Shown: positions 8,823-17,811, counted from the stretch's first letter. The stretch: 63,413 nt of DNA from an uncultured Bacteroides sp. (GCA_949296415.1 CASFQC010000008.1:1-63413), one strand, 5' to 3'. Notes: generated by a model from the letters alone, not told the origin. Program-made: numbers and translations.

Positions 8823-8910
8823 GGCGGACGGATTCACAGCCTCCTGTGAGTCCGTACACAGCTTGCTGTGAACCCATTCACAGCACGGTGCGGACGGACA
8901 CACACCGGAG
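8823..8910. repeat. Array A: four tandem 22-bp units
   Basis: Units begin at 8823, 8845, 8867 and 8889 with no spacing error. Each has a left half-site at positions 1-6 (GGCGGA, TGTGAG, TGTGAA, TGCGGA), a facing right half-site at 11-16 (TTCACA, TACACA, TTCACA, CACACA), C at 18, and a variable tail at 19-22. Unit 3 holds the perfect dyad TGTGAACCCATTCACA minus its centre. The array lies between divergent gatC and the phosphatase gene. Related arrays are at 17724-17811 and 63192-63279. Confidence 0.85.
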
Positions 8911-8992
8911 CACCCATACGTCAGCGGCAGAAGGGGCATACAGACAGCCCGGTTTCCCACCTAAAGATTCCGCAAACTCCGGCAAAATGTAG

Positions 8993-9000
8993 TATTTTTG
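8993..9000 (+). promoter_or_regulatory. -7 element of the phosphatase gene
   Basis: TATTTTTG 34 bp before the chosen ATG (9034). No convincing -33 TTG at the usual distance. Confidence 0.5.
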
Positions 9001-9033
9001 CCCCACATTCAAAATCTGAAGAGACTAAGACAG

Positions 9034-9744
9034 ATGAAAAGACTGGTAATATTCGACTTAGACGGCACGCTGCTTGACACCATAGCCGACTTGGCCACAA
9101 GCACCAACCACGCCCTGGCCACCTTAGGATATCCCACACACGAAGTGACAGACTACCGCATGATGGTGGGCAACGGTATAAACAAGCTTTTCGAACGGGC
9201 ATTGCCCGAAGGGGAAAAGACACCAGAGAATGTAATGCGCGTGCGCGCTGCGTTCATACCTTATTATAATATACACAACGCCGACGAGAGCCGCCCCTAT
9301 CCCGGCATACCCGGACTGCTGTCCTCACTGCAGGAACAAGGGGTGAAAGTGGCCGTGGCCTCCAACAAATATCAGGAAGCCACACAAAAGCTCATAGCCC
9401 ACTACTTCCCCCACATACGATTTGCCGCCGTACTCGGACAGCGCGACGGAGTGAACGTGAAGCCCGACCCGACCATAGTGCACGACATCCTGACTCAGTC
9501 CGGAACCGACCGACAGGACACGCTGTACGTAGGCGACTCGGGCGTGGACATGCTGACAGCCCGCAACGCCGGCGTAGAAGCCTGCGGAGTAACGTGGGGA
9601 TTCCGGCCACGGACGGAACTGGAGCAGTACGCCCCCGCCCATATCACAGACAAAGCCGCATACATACTGAAGCTGGCCACGGACCAAGACACACGATACG
9701 GGAGAACGAACAAGGAAGACACAGGGCTTGGAGGTATGGAATAA
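9034..9744 (+). CDS. gph: HAD-family phosphatase, phosphoglycolate phosphatase-like
   Basis: 236 residues from ATG 9034 (MKRLVIFDLDGTLLDT); an upstream ATG at 8998 would put promoter sequence in the coding region, so it is rejected. HAD motif I is DLDGTLLD with both Asp, motif II is the Ser in VAVASNK, motif III the Lys in VKPDP, and motif IV is YVGDSGVDM. A helical cap lies between motifs I and II, as in Gph/PgmB types. The likely reaction is hydrolysis of small phosphate esters such as 2-phosphoglycolate; the real substrate cannot be read from sequence. It is followed after 57 bp by fabI, which has its own promoter. Confidence 0.85.
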   Translation: MKRLVIFDLDGTLLDTIADLATSTNHALATLGYPTHEVTDYRMMVGNGINKLFERALPEGEKTPENVMRVRAAFIPYYNIHNADESRPYPGIPGLLSSLQEQGVKVAVASNKYQEATQKLIAHYFPHIRFAAVLGQRDGVNVKPDPTIVHDILTQSGTDRQDTLYVGDSGVDMLTARNAGVEACGVTWGFRPRTELEQYAPAHITDKAAYILKLATDQDTRYGRTNKEDTGLGGME

Positions 9745-9758
9745 ACTCCCTATCTTTG
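9728..9758 (+). promoter_or_regulatory. Promoter of fabI
   Basis: TTG at 9728-9730, 20 bp, TATCTTTG at 9751-9758. It overlaps the last codons of the preceding phosphatase gene. Confidence 0.75.
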
Positions 9759-9801
9759 CGCCATCAATATTTTTTATAGAATAGACGTAATATAAAAGCG
9801 T

Positions 9802-10659
9802 ATGAGTTACAATTTGTTGAAAGGAAAAAGAGGCATCGTGTTCGGTGCGCTGAATGAACAGTCCATAGCATGGAAAGTGGCCGAAAGAGCCGTGGAAGAG
9901 GGAGCGTCCATCACGCTCTCCAATACCCCTGTGGCTGTGCGCATGGGACAAGTGTCGGCCCTGTCCGAGAAACTGGGATGCGAGGTCATTCCGGCCGACG
10001 CCACCAGCGTGGACGACCTGCACAACGTATTCCAACGCTCCATGGAAGTGTTGGGCGGAAAGATAGACTTCGTGCTACACTCCATAGGCATGTCGCCCAA
10101 CGTGCGCAAGAAACGTACCTACGACGACCTGGACTATGACATGCTGGGCAAGACACTTGACATATCCGCCATATCGTTCCACAAAATGATACAGACGGCC
10201 AAGAAGCTGGATGCCATCGCCGAATATGGCTCCATCGTAGCCCTGAGCTACGTGGCCGCACAACGCACCTTCTACGGATACAATGACATGGCCGATGCCA
10301 AGGCACTGCTGGAGTCCATAGCGCGCAGCTTCGGCTACATCTACGGACGCGAACACCACGTGCGCATCAACACCATATCACAGTCGCCCACCATGACCAC
10401 GGCCGGTTCGGGAGTGAAAGGCATGGACAAGTTGTTTGACTTCGCCAGCCGCATGTCGCCGCTTGGCAACGCCTCGGCCGACGAGTGCGCCGACTACTGC
10501 ATCGTGATGTTCTCCGACCTCACCCGTAAGGTCACCATGCAGAACCTCTACCACGACGGAGGATTCTCAAGCATGGGCATGAGCCTCAGAGCCATGAACA
10601 CCTACCAGAAAGGACTGGAAGAATACATGGACAGCGAAGGTAACATCATCTACGGCTGA
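9802..10659 (+). CDS. fabI: Enoyl-[acyl-carrier-protein] reductase (NADH)
   Basis: 285 residues, slightly longer than the ~262 of E. coli FabI. FabI reduces trans-2-enoyl-ACP with NADH in the last step of each fatty-acid elongation cycle in the cytoplasm. The short-chain dehydrogenase fold is recognisable: an N-terminal GKRGIVFGALNEQSIAWK nucleotide site of the FabI kind, HSIGMSP in the middle, and the catalytic Tyr-x6-Lys in YNDMADAK. RINTISQSP and the C-terminal HDGGFSSMGMS also match. The extra length is a C-terminal tail after the usual end. It sits alone behind its own promoter and is followed by a strong hairpin. Confidence 0.95.
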   Translation: MSYNLLKGKRGIVFGALNEQSIAWKVAERAVEEGASITLSNTPVAVRMGQVSALSEKLGCEVIPADATSVDDLHNVFQRSMEVLGGKIDFVLHSIGMSPNVRKKRTYDDLDYDMLGKTLDISAISFHKMIQTAKKLDAIAEYGSIVALSYVAAQRTFYGYNDMADAKALLESIARSFGYIYGREHHVRINTISQSPTMTTAGSGVKGMDKLFDFASRMSPLGNASADECADYCIVMFSDLTRKVTMQNLYHDGGFSSMGMSLRAMNTYQKGLEEYMDSEGNIIYG

Positions 10660-10687
10660 ACCGCTGCCTGACGGCGGCACCCTACGC

Positions 10688-10740
10688 GGCAAGGCGGAAA
10701 GGGATACGGTGCTACCCCGCGCTTCCCTTTCCGCCTTGCC
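10688..10740 (+). terminator. Strong hairpin after fabI
   Basis: A perfect 17-bp stem, 10688-10704 and 10724-10740 (GGCAAGGCGGAAAGGGA and complement), begins 28 bp after the fabI stop. No U-run follows, so termination is probable rather than certain. Confidence 0.6.
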
Positions 10741-10781
10741 GCCTTACATACACTGACAATATCCACACGCCACTACCCCCT

Positions 10782-11480
10782 ATGCCACTATACCTCATAC
10801 CCGTCCCCATAGCGGATACCCCGCTGGAACAAGTGTTGCCACCCTACAATAAGGAAGTGACCGCCCGCCTCCGCCACTTCATCGTGGAGGACGTGCGTTC
10901 GGCACGCCGGTTCCTAAAAAAAACAGACAGCAACTTTGACATAGACTCCTGCACGTTCTATCCGCTGAACAAGCATACCCGTCCGGAAGAGATATCTACC
11001 TATCTGAAACCCCTGGAGCAAGGGCAGTCCATTGGAGTGATATCCGAAGCCGGATGCCCGGCCGTAGCCGACCCTGGAGCCGACGTGGTGGCCATGGCAC
11101 AGCGGCGGGGATTCCAGGTAGTGCCTCTGGTGGGGCCTTCATCCATTATCCTGGCGGTGATGGGAGCCGGATTCAACGGACAGAGCTTCGCCTTCAACGG
11201 CTATCTGCCTATAGAACCGACGGAGCGTGCCCGAAAAATCAAGGCGCTGGAGCAACGTGCCTACGCAGAAGACCAGACCCAGCTGTTCATAGAGACCCCC
11301 TACCGCAACCGCAAGATGGTGGAGGACTTGCTGGCCAACTGCCGCCCACAGACCCGCCTTTGCATAGCTGCCAACCTGACGGGCGAGGATGCCTACCTGA
11401 AAACACGCACCATGAGAGAATGGCGCGGACACCTGCCAGACCTGCCTAAAATTCCATGTATCTTTCTGATATACAAGTAA
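10782..11480 (+). CDS. RsmI-like SAM-dependent (tetrapyrrole-fold) methyltransferase
   Basis: 232 residues. The protein matches the TP-methylase fold of RsmI, which 2'-O-methylates C1402 of 16S rRNA: LYLIPVPIADT at the start in place of the classic LYxVxTPIGN, EDVRSARRFL, GVISEAGCPAVADPGADVV and VPLVGPSSIILAVMGAGFNG. It is shorter than RsmI proper (~280) and lacks the C-terminal helical domain, the form commonly annotated in Bacteroidetes simply as a SAM-dependent methyltransferase. Whether it acts on C1402 is uncertain. The gene converges with lipA, the two stops being 5 bp apart. Confidence 0.85.
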   Translation: MPLYLIPVPIADTPLEQVLPPYNKEVTARLRHFIVEDVRSARRFLKKTDSNFDIDSCTFYPLNKHTRPEEISTYLKPLEQGQSIGVISEAGCPAVADPGADVVAMAQRRGFQVVPLVGPSSIILAVMGAGFNGQSFAFNGYLPIEPTERARKIKALEQRAYAEDQTQLFIETPYRNRKMVEDLLANCRPQTRLCIAANLTGEDAYLKTRTMREWRGHLPDLPKIPCIFLIYK

Positions 11481-11485
11481 TACCG

Positions 11486-12346
11486 TCATCCTTTCAACAG
11501 CCGTGCCTGACGGTCGGCATGATAGGAGGAACGCACCAGCGGAGCACTCTCTACTTCGCTAAATCCCTTGGCTAGAGCGACCTGCCTGTATGCGTCGAAC
11601 TGTGCGGGAGTGACGTACTCCCGCACAGGCCAATGCTTGCGGCTAGGTTGCAGATACTGTCCTATGGTCAGGATGCGGCATCCTGCACAGCGGAGGTCAT
11701 CCATCAGCTCTTCCACCTCCGTGGGGGTCTCCCCCAACCCCACCATGATGCCCGATTTGGTGAGAATTCCGCTCCGGGCGGTCTGCTCCAGCACCTTCAG
11801 GCTGCGGTCATAACTGGCAGCACTCCGCACAAGAGGGGTGATACGCCTTACAGTTTCCATGTTGTGGCCCACGATGTCCGGACTGGCATCCAGCACCTGT
11901 TCCACCAGCCCGGCCCTTCCCTGAAAGTCGGGTATCAACACCTCAACGGTGGTCTGCGGATTCAGTCTCTTTATTTCCTTTATGGTCAACATCCAATGGG
12001 CCGCACCCAGGTCGGGCAGGTCGTCCCGGTCAACGGAAGTGACCACTACGTGTCTCAGCTTCATCAGTGCCACGGACTGTGCCACGTGCAGCGGCTCTTC
12101 GGGGTCAAGCGGCAGAGGCTTTCCGCTCTGTGTGTTGCAGAACTTGCAGCAGCGCGTGCATATGTCGCCACCTATCATGAAAGTGGCCGTCCCCCGGCTC
12201 CAGCACTCACCCATGTTGGGGCAACGCCCACTGCTGCATATGGTGTGCAGGCAATGCGACTCCACTATGCGCTTGGTCTCGGCGTAGCGTCCGTCGGCAC
12301 CGATGCTTATCTTCAGCCACTGGGGCTTGCGTACTCGTTCGGTCAT
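11486..12346 (-). CDS. lipA: Lipoyl synthase
   Basis: 286 residues, a normal length. LipA is a radical-SAM enzyme that inserts two sulfur atoms into protein-bound octanoate to give the lipoyl cofactor. Both cluster motifs are present: the auxiliary-cluster cysteines in CSSGRCPNMGEC (C-x4-C-x5-C) and the SAM-cluster cysteines in CTRCCKFC (C-x3-C-x2-C). VVVTSVDRDDLPDLGA, DIVGHNMETV and the C-terminal VESAPLVRSSYHA are further signatures; the last Ser is the auxiliary-cluster ligand in characterised LipA. It reads convergently with the RsmI-like gene. No lipB or lipoylated enzyme is in the window. Confidence 0.95.
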   Translation of the reverse strand: MTERVRKPQWLKISIGADGRYAETKRIVESHCLHTICSSGRCPNMGECWSRGTATFMIGGDICTRCCKFCNTQSGKPLPLDPEEPLHVAQSVALMKLRHVVVTSVDRDDLPDLGAAHWMLTIKEIKRLNPQTTVEVLIPDFQGRAGLVEQVLDASPDIVGHNMETVRRITPLVRSAASYDRSLKVLEQTARSGILTKSGIMVGLGETPTEVEELMDDLRCAGCRILTIGQYLQPSRKHWPVREYVTPAQFDAYRQVALAKGFSEVESAPLVRSSYHADRQARLLKG

Positions 12347-12431
12347 ACTATGAATGTTCAGGAAAAGGTTTTTGTCACAAATTCTTTCTCTCTATTCAGA
12401 CTGGTCAACTTTCACTATAAGGGCGAAACTT

Positions 12432-12449
12432 CCGTCCATATAAGGACGG
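12432..12449. terminator. Small hairpin between the DPP-IV gene and lipA
   Basis: CCGTCC and GGACGG around a 6-nt AT loop, about 40 bp past the DPP-IV stop. The following bases are only weakly T-rich. It probably separates the peptidase transcript from lipA. Confidence 0.4.
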
Positions 12450-12490
12450 TATACCCATCCCCGTAGCGATAGTATATACACAAGAGAAGG

Positions 12491-14710
12491 TCATTTCATC
12501 AGTCTGTCATTGAAGAAGCGGGTGAGGCGTGTGTACAGATGTAGACGTGTGCCTCCCCCGTATATGCTGTGGTTGCGGTTGGTGTAGACCTGCATGTCAA
12601 ACTGTTTGCCCAGCTGCACCAGTCTCTCGGCGTATTCGGCGCAGTTCTGGTAATGCACGTTGTCATCGGCCATGCCGTGCACCAGCAGCAGGTCGCCGTG
12701 CAGCTTGTCGGCCCGTCCCATAGCCGAGGAAGCGGCGTATCCTTCGGCATTCTCCTGCGGGGTGCGCATGAACCGCTCGCCGTAGATGGTGTCATAATAG
12801 TTCCAGTCGGTCACGGCGGCCACGGCCACTCCGGCACGGAACACGGGTGTCCCCTCGCTCATGCTCATCAGCGTCATGTATCCGCCATAGCTCCATCCCC
12901 ATATACCTATACGGTCCTTATCCACATATGGCTGTCCGGAGAGGTAGAGTGCAGTCTCCACCTGGTCGCGGGCTTCCTTCACACCAAGGTTCAGGTAGGT
13001 GCACTTCTCGAAAGCGGCTCCCCGTCCGCCTGTGCCCCGTCCGTCCACGCAGACCACCACGTAACCTATGGAAGCCATGTATGTCTCCCAGCTTATGCCG
13101 AAGACGTCGGTCACTTCCTGTGAACCCGGTCCGCTGTACTGGTACATCAGCACCGGATATTTTTTCTCCGGGGAGAAGGTGCAGGGCTTCATCATCCATC
13201 CGTTCAGGCTGGTCCCGTCAGAGGTCCGGAAGCTGAAGAACTCCTTCTGCGGCACGTCATAGGCCGCTAGTGTCTGCCGCAAAGCCTTGTTGTCGGCCAG
13301 GGTGGCCAGCGTCTTCCCTTTGTTGTCATTCAGGGTGATGACGGGAGGTGTGTTCAGGCTGGTATAGGTGTTGAGGAAATACTTCATGCCGCTGCCGAAG
13401 AGGGCGGAGTTGGTGCCTTCCTGTGCGGAGAGTTTCTGTTTTTTCCCTTTCTTGTCCACCTTATAGACGGCCTTGCGCAAGGGGCTTTCCTCGTTGCTGG
13501 TGTAATAGAATATCTGGTCTTTTGGGTCGTATCCCAAGAATTCCTTCACCTCGTATTCTCCTGAAGTGACCTGCCGCAACAGACTTCCCGTAAGGCTATA
13601 CCAGTAAAGGTGATTGTATCCGCTGCGCTCGCTCACGAAGCTGAAGGCATCGTCGTAGAAGCGTATGTTATCAAAGATGCCTTCCTTAATATAAGTGTCT
13701 GTCTCGTCGCGCAGCACCAACTTGCAGACCGTGCTCCGCGGGTTGGCCATGTATATGTCCATCCGGTTCTGGTGGCGGTTCAGAGTCATGACAGCCAGTT
13801 TGTCGGGGTCTTTGGTGAAACGTATGCGGGGGATGTATCCGTCTTCGTCAAGAGGCAGCTGCATAGTACGCGTGACCCTTGCCTTGATGTCGAACGTATG
13901 TACCGACACCTTGGAGTTGGGTTCTCCCGTCTTGGGATACTTGTAGGTGTAACTTCCCGGATATTTGGCGAACCCTTCATAACGCGGCGCCTCTCCGGCG
14001 AACAGGGGGAAGGAGTAGGACGGCACCTGGCTCTCGTCCCATCGTATGTAAGCCAGCATCTTGCTGTCGGCACTAAACTCCAGGGCACGGTTGAAGGCAA
14101 ACTCCTCCTCGTACACCCAGTCGGGGATACCGTTCAGCACACGGTTGCGTTCTCCGTCCTCGGTCACACGGCTCTCGCTGTTGCCAAAGGCGCGCTTCAC
14201 CAGATAGATGTCGTTGTCACGTACAAAGGCCACCATAGATCCGTCAGGCGAGAATACAGGAGCCTGCTGTGGGCCTCCGTCGGAGAGGCGTTCCACCTTG
14301 TTGTTTATCTTTCCCTCCATGTTGCGTTTCAGGCTGTACAGATAGTACACGGCGGTAAAGGAGCGGCGATATATAGGTGTGGTCTCCGTGGCGATGAGCA
14401 GTGTTTGCCCATCGGGGGAGAAGCTGTAGCTGTCGAAGTGCTTGAAAGGGCATTCGCGTGCGGTGGCGGCATCAAACAACACCTCCACCTGCTCTCCAGT
14501 CCTGAAGGAGTATTTCACGATACGGGTACCACCGTCATCCGTCTGCGCATAGTGTTCCGGGTCGCCGGGTATAGGGGTGATATGGCGTATGCCTTGCGGG
14601 GCGAACTTGCCCGATACGATGTCTTCCAGTCTGAGGGGCTGTTTCCCTTGTGCCTGCACCGCGCACAGGGCGCAGAAGCAAAGCAGCAGTGTCATTGCGG
14701 TTTGTCTCAT
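12491..14710 (-). CDS. Dipeptidyl peptidase IV-like serine peptidase (S9B)
   Basis: 739 residues with a signal peptide ending near Ala20 (CALCAVQAQ). It removes X-Pro or X-Ala dipeptides from peptide N-termini in the periplasm. A beta-propeller fills about 60-480, including WVYEEEFAFNRALEFS, where the Glu-Glu pair is the N-terminus-binding motif of true DPP-IV. The alpha/beta-hydrolase domain follows: nucleophile Ser607 in GWSYGGY, Asp in HGMADDN, His in NRNHSIYGG. YQYSGPGSQEV holds the oxyanion Tyr. The gene starts 14 bp after the M16 peptidase stop, so both belong to one transcript, a pairing that suits stepwise peptide breakdown. Confidence 0.92.
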   Translation of the reverse strand: MRQTAMTLLLCFCALCAVQAQGKQPLRLEDIVSGKFAPQGIRHITPIPGDPEHYAQTDDGGTRIVKYSFRTGEQVEVLFDAATARECPFKHFDSYSFSPDGQTLLIATETTPIYRRSFTAVYYLYSLKRNMEGKINNKVERLSDGGPQQAPVFSPDGSMVAFVRDNDIYLVKRAFGNSESRVTEDGERNRVLNGIPDWVYEEEFAFNRALEFSADSKMLAYIRWDESQVPSYSFPLFAGEAPRYEGFAKYPGSYTYKYPKTGEPNSKVSVHTFDIKARVTRTMQLPLDEDGYIPRIRFTKDPDKLAVMTLNRHQNRMDIYMANPRSTVCKLVLRDETDTYIKEGIFDNIRFYDDAFSFVSERSGYNHLYWYSLTGSLLRQVTSGEYEVKEFLGYDPKDQIFYYTSNEESPLRKAVYKVDKKGKKQKLSAQEGTNSALFGSGMKYFLNTYTSLNTPPVITLNDNKGKTLATLADNKALRQTLAAYDVPQKEFFSFRTSDGTSLNGWMMKPCTFSPEKKYPVLMYQYSGPGSQEVTDVFGISWETYMASIGYVVVCVDGRGTGGRGAAFEKCTYLNLGVKEARDQVETALYLSGQPYVDKDRIGIWGWSYGGYMTLMSMSEGTPVFRAGVAVAAVTDWNYYDTIYGERFMRTPQENAEGYAASSAMGRADKLHGDLLLVHGMADDNVHYQNCAEYAERLVQLGKQFDMQVYTNRNHSIYGGGTRLHLYTRLTRFFNDRLMK

Positions 14711-14724
14711 ATATGTCTGTCTTC

Positions 14725-17568
14725 TTAATTGGTTTTCCGATCTTGTCCCTTTCCGGGGCTGGTCATGGTTATCTCTATCTTGTTGCCCTGCTCCAGCATG
14801 TCATGCAGGAAGGCGGCCACGTCTTGCGGGGTGACGGCTCGCACTGTATCTTCGAATCCGTGAAGCGAGTCAATGCCAGTCCTCAGCCACGCCGTTATCC
14901 ACGAGAGCCACGAGGAGTTGTCTTTCAGCGCGTCTTCGCGGCTCTTTATCATATATTCCTTCACCTTATCCAGGTCGGCCTGCGAAGGTCCTTCCTTGGC
15001 CATGCGTTCCATTTCGTCATAGGTGGTTTTCATCAGCCTGTCACGTTTCTCAGGCGAGGTCTCGAAGTATATCTGCATGTACGCCATCTCCTCGGGATGT
15101 TGCCAGACACTTCCTCTGGCCTGTATGTGGTAGGTTCCGCTCTGTTCCTCGCGCACTTCCTTCATCAGGGTGATGTCGAGCAGCTGGCAAGCCATGTCCA
15201 TCAGCACATTGTTGCGCAACGTGAAAGGACAGAGACCATGATAAGTGATGACGTTGACGCTCTTGGCCACTTCCTGCGGACGGACAAAGGAACACTCATA
15301 CTTCCCGTCGCGCATAGACACACCCCCGTCCACCATCTTCCGCTCCCATTTCCATGTAGGCAGGCTGCCTATGTAGGAAACGATGAGGGGTCTGATCTGC
15401 TCGCCGCCCGTGTTGCCCACGAAAACGAAAGTGAAGCCTTCGGCATTCCCGAAGAAGTTTTTGAAGAGCTGCAATATGCGGTCATAGTCCACATGGTCCA
15501 GCATGTCCGCAGTCATTCGTTTCCGAAAGGGATGGTTCAGGTAGACTATGGAATTAATGCTGTCGTTCAGTTCGGTATAAGGATCCATCTCCTGATTCAG
15601 CAGACCTTCGCGCATTCTGTCCTCATAGGCCATGTAAGCAGCGGTGTCGCGCCTGACATCGGTCATGGTGAGGTACATGAGCTGCATCATGGTCTCGAAA
15701 TCCTTGGGCGAGCAGGCACCGTCCATAATTTCCGTGCGGTCGTCCATGTATCCGCCTACAGAGGCATTCTTTCCCGTCCGTGCCTTTTGCAGGGCTGTCT
15801 GGTCGAATTTTCCCAGTCCGCCAACGCCCACAGCTCCCATACAGAGCAGTTCAGGTATGAGTGAGTCAGGCACAAGGGTCATCCCTCCGGGGCGTATGCA
15901 CCGCATCAGAATCTGGTCGTCCTTAAAGTCAGTCTGTTTCAGTATGACTCTGATGCCGTTGCCCAGCGTCAGCACGTCGGCATCGAAGAGGGTGTCGTGC
16001 TCTTCCTTCACTATAGTTCCTCCCTGCGGCCTTTCCATAAGCCGGGTATCATAGGCCGTATCCTCGTAAGGAGCCAGTTTTTCCTGCCTTACCTGTCCCA
16101 TCACGGCTTCTATGGCCGCCTCGTCGGGCAGGTGCAGTCCTTCCTTGTCAGGAGCCTGCACTATCACCACCAGGTTCCGGCCGTCACTGCCCAGCCATGC
16201 GGCCAGCTGCCGGTTCACCTCGTCCACGCCGACCGACATGGCCAGCTGCCTATATATGTTCCATGAGTTCTCTATGCCCATGGTCGGTTCGCCGTTCAGA
16301 AAGGCGCCGAGGTATTCCTGCACAAAGCTGTTGTTCTCGCGGTTGTCGCGTTCGGCATAGTAGGCTTCCCATCCGCGCAGGAAGTTAGTACGGGCGCGTT
16401 CGTATTCGGTGGCGGTAAATCCATACCGGCGTGCCCGTTCCACTTCGCGCAGGGCAGCCGACATGCTGCCCAGTATGGAATCTTCATTACATCCTATGGC
16501 CAATCCGAAAGCGTCCTTAGTCCTTGACATCAGGAAAGAACCTTTGCCCGCCGCAGCACCTTGGTAAGGCGGATCGGGCTTCTTCGTCAGTTCGTCCAAA
16601 CGCTGGTTCAGCATGGAGCCCACCATGTTTGCCACGTACTGGCCGCGCAGATAGTCCGGACTGTCCTTCTCCCCGTCAGGGACGGCTTCCAGCTTGCGGT
16701 AGAAGCTGGCTGACACATAGGTCTGTTCTTTGTCCTTATAGGTGAATATGATGGGGGCTTTATTGTCTGGCACAGGATAGTAGATACGCGGGGCGGCATC
16801 GGGCTGTGCGGGCATGTCGGCAAACAGCTCTTTTATACGGTTCTCCACGGCATCCACATCAATGTCGCCCACCACGATGACCCCTTGCAGGTCGGGACGG
16901 TACCATTTCTTGTAGTAATCCCTCAAACGCTGGTAGGGAAAGTTCATCACCACCTCCATGGAGCCTATGGGGAAACTGTTGGCATAGGGTGTCCCCTTGT
17001 AGACTACGGGCAACATCTTCTCCACAAAGCGTTGGGTGGCATCCATACGTGTGCGCCATTCTTCCTGTATGACTCCCCTTTCCTTGTCTATCCCCTCAGG
17101 CTCAAGGCTAAGGCCGTCGCACCAGTCGCGCAGGATGAGCAGGCAGGAGTCTATGGCTCCCGGTGTGCCCGACGGGACATTGCAGATGTTGTACACCGTC
17201 TGGTCTATGGAAGTATAGGCGTTCAGGTCTGCTCCGAAGTTCACCCCTATTTTTTCCAGATATTCCCTTATGCCATTCCCGGGGAAGTGTCTGGTACCGT
17301 TGAAGCACATATGCTCCAGAAAGTGTGCCAGTCCGCGTTGATTGTCATCTTCCTGTATGGAGCCTACCTTCTGTGCCAGATAGAAGTCTATGCGATTCTC
17401 GGGCTTCAGGTTACGGCGCAGGTAATACGTCAGGCCGTTGTCCAGCTTTCCGATGCGCACTTCCGGATTGGATGGCAGGCCGTCATCTGTCCGTGCCTGC
17501 ACGGCAAATGCGCCTGCCAGCATCAACACAGTGCACATGCATCTTATAAGAAATAGTTTCTTTCTCAT
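14725..17568 (-). CDS. M16-family zinc metallopeptidase, PqqL-like, secreted
   Basis: 947 residues with a signal peptide (cleavage probably after VQA, about residue 25). The inverted zinc motif HFLEH is at 82-86, and the third ligand Glu lies in GVIQEEWRT about 75 residues later. The length corresponds to a fused double M16 protein: an active N-terminal half and an inactive C-terminal half, which forms the clam-shell chamber that degrades peptides too large for other oligopeptidases. It is the first gene of a two-gene operon with DPP-IV and carries a -7 element (17598-17605). Periplasmic location is inferred from the signal peptide. Confidence 0.9.
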   Translation of the reverse strand: MRKKLFLIRCMCTVLMLAGAFAVQARTDDGLPSNPEVRIGKLDNGLTYYLRRNLKPENRIDFYLAQKVGSIQEDDNQRGLAHFLEHMCFNGTRHFPGNGIREYLEKIGVNFGADLNAYTSIDQTVYNICNVPSGTPGAIDSCLLILRDWCDGLSLEPEGIDKERGVIQEEWRTRMDATQRFVEKMLPVVYKGTPYANSFPIGSMEVVMNFPYQRLRDYYKKWYRPDLQGVIVVGDIDVDAVENRIKELFADMPAQPDAAPRIYYPVPDNKAPIIFTYKDKEQTYVSASFYRKLEAVPDGEKDSPDYLRGQYVANMVGSMLNQRLDELTKKPDPPYQGAAAGKGSFLMSRTKDAFGLAIGCNEDSILGSMSAALREVERARRYGFTATEYERARTNFLRGWEAYYAERDNRENNSFVQEYLGAFLNGEPTMGIENSWNIYRQLAMSVGVDEVNRQLAAWLGSDGRNLVVIVQAPDKEGLHLPDEAAIEAVMGQVRQEKLAPYEDTAYDTRLMERPQGGTIVKEEHDTLFDADVLTLGNGIRVILKQTDFKDDQILMRCIRPGGMTLVPDSLIPELLCMGAVGVGGLGKFDQTALQKARTGKNASVGGYMDDRTEIMDGACSPKDFETMMQLMYLTMTDVRRDTAAYMAYEDRMREGLLNQEMDPYTELNDSINSIVYLNHPFRKRMTADMLDHVDYDRILQLFKNFFGNAEGFTFVFVGNTGGEQIRPLIVSYIGSLPTWKWERKMVDGGVSMRDGKYECSFVRPQEVAKSVNVITYHGLCPFTLRNNVLMDMACQLLDITLMKEVREEQSGTYHIQARGSVWQHPEEMAYMQIYFETSPEKRDRLMKTTYDEMERMAKEGPSQADLDKVKEYMIKSREDALKDNSSWLSWITAWLRTGIDSLHGFEDTVRAVTPQDVAAFLHDMLEQGNKIEITMTSPGKGQDRKTN

Positions 17569-17597
17569 GACTCGTTCCTTTGGGTATGTTCCGCACG

Positions 17598-17605
17598 CAA
17601 ATATA
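17598..17605 (-). promoter_or_regulatory. -7 element of the M16-DPP-IV operon
   Basis: Minus strand TATATTTG, 30 bp before the M16 ATG. No TTG is seen at the expected -33 position. Confidence 0.5.
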
Positions 17606-17723
17606 AAACAAATAATCCGACCTTCCGCCAGCTTGTCCGATTATCTGCATGCCGCACGGAAAGTTTCACGGTCTTCCCCGCCGGAAAAAAGCATCCGGTC
17701 ATACCATCAGGTCACGCGGAAGC

Positions 17724-17811
17724 TGCCGACCCAATCACAGCGTAGTGTGAATCCGTCCGCAGCAAACGGCGGACCCAATCACAGCAACCTGCGGACCCAC
17801 ACACACCAAAG
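17724..17811. repeat. Array B: four tandem 22-bp units
   Basis: Units start at 17724, 17746, 17768 and 17790. Left half-sites are TGCCGA, TGTGAA, GGCGGA, TGCGGA; right half-sites are ATCACA, TCCGCA, ATCACA, CACACA. As in array A, unit 4 is TGCGGAC followed by ACACACACC. Unit 2 is the reverse complement of the core of unit 1 in array A. The array lies between the M16 promoter and the nuo terminator. Confidence 0.85.

Noticed and set aside
8867-8888. CRP-binding site
   Set aside because: TGTGA-N6-TCACA matches the E. coli CRP dyad, but it is one of many variant units and I cannot show a CRP-type regulator acting here; kept only as a likeness in the findings.
8823-8910. CRISPR array
   Set aside because: Units of 22 bp are contiguous without unique spacers; no cas genes are present.
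8998-9033. Earlier start for the HAD phosphatase
   Set aside because: It would begin inside the -7 element, before the transcription start.
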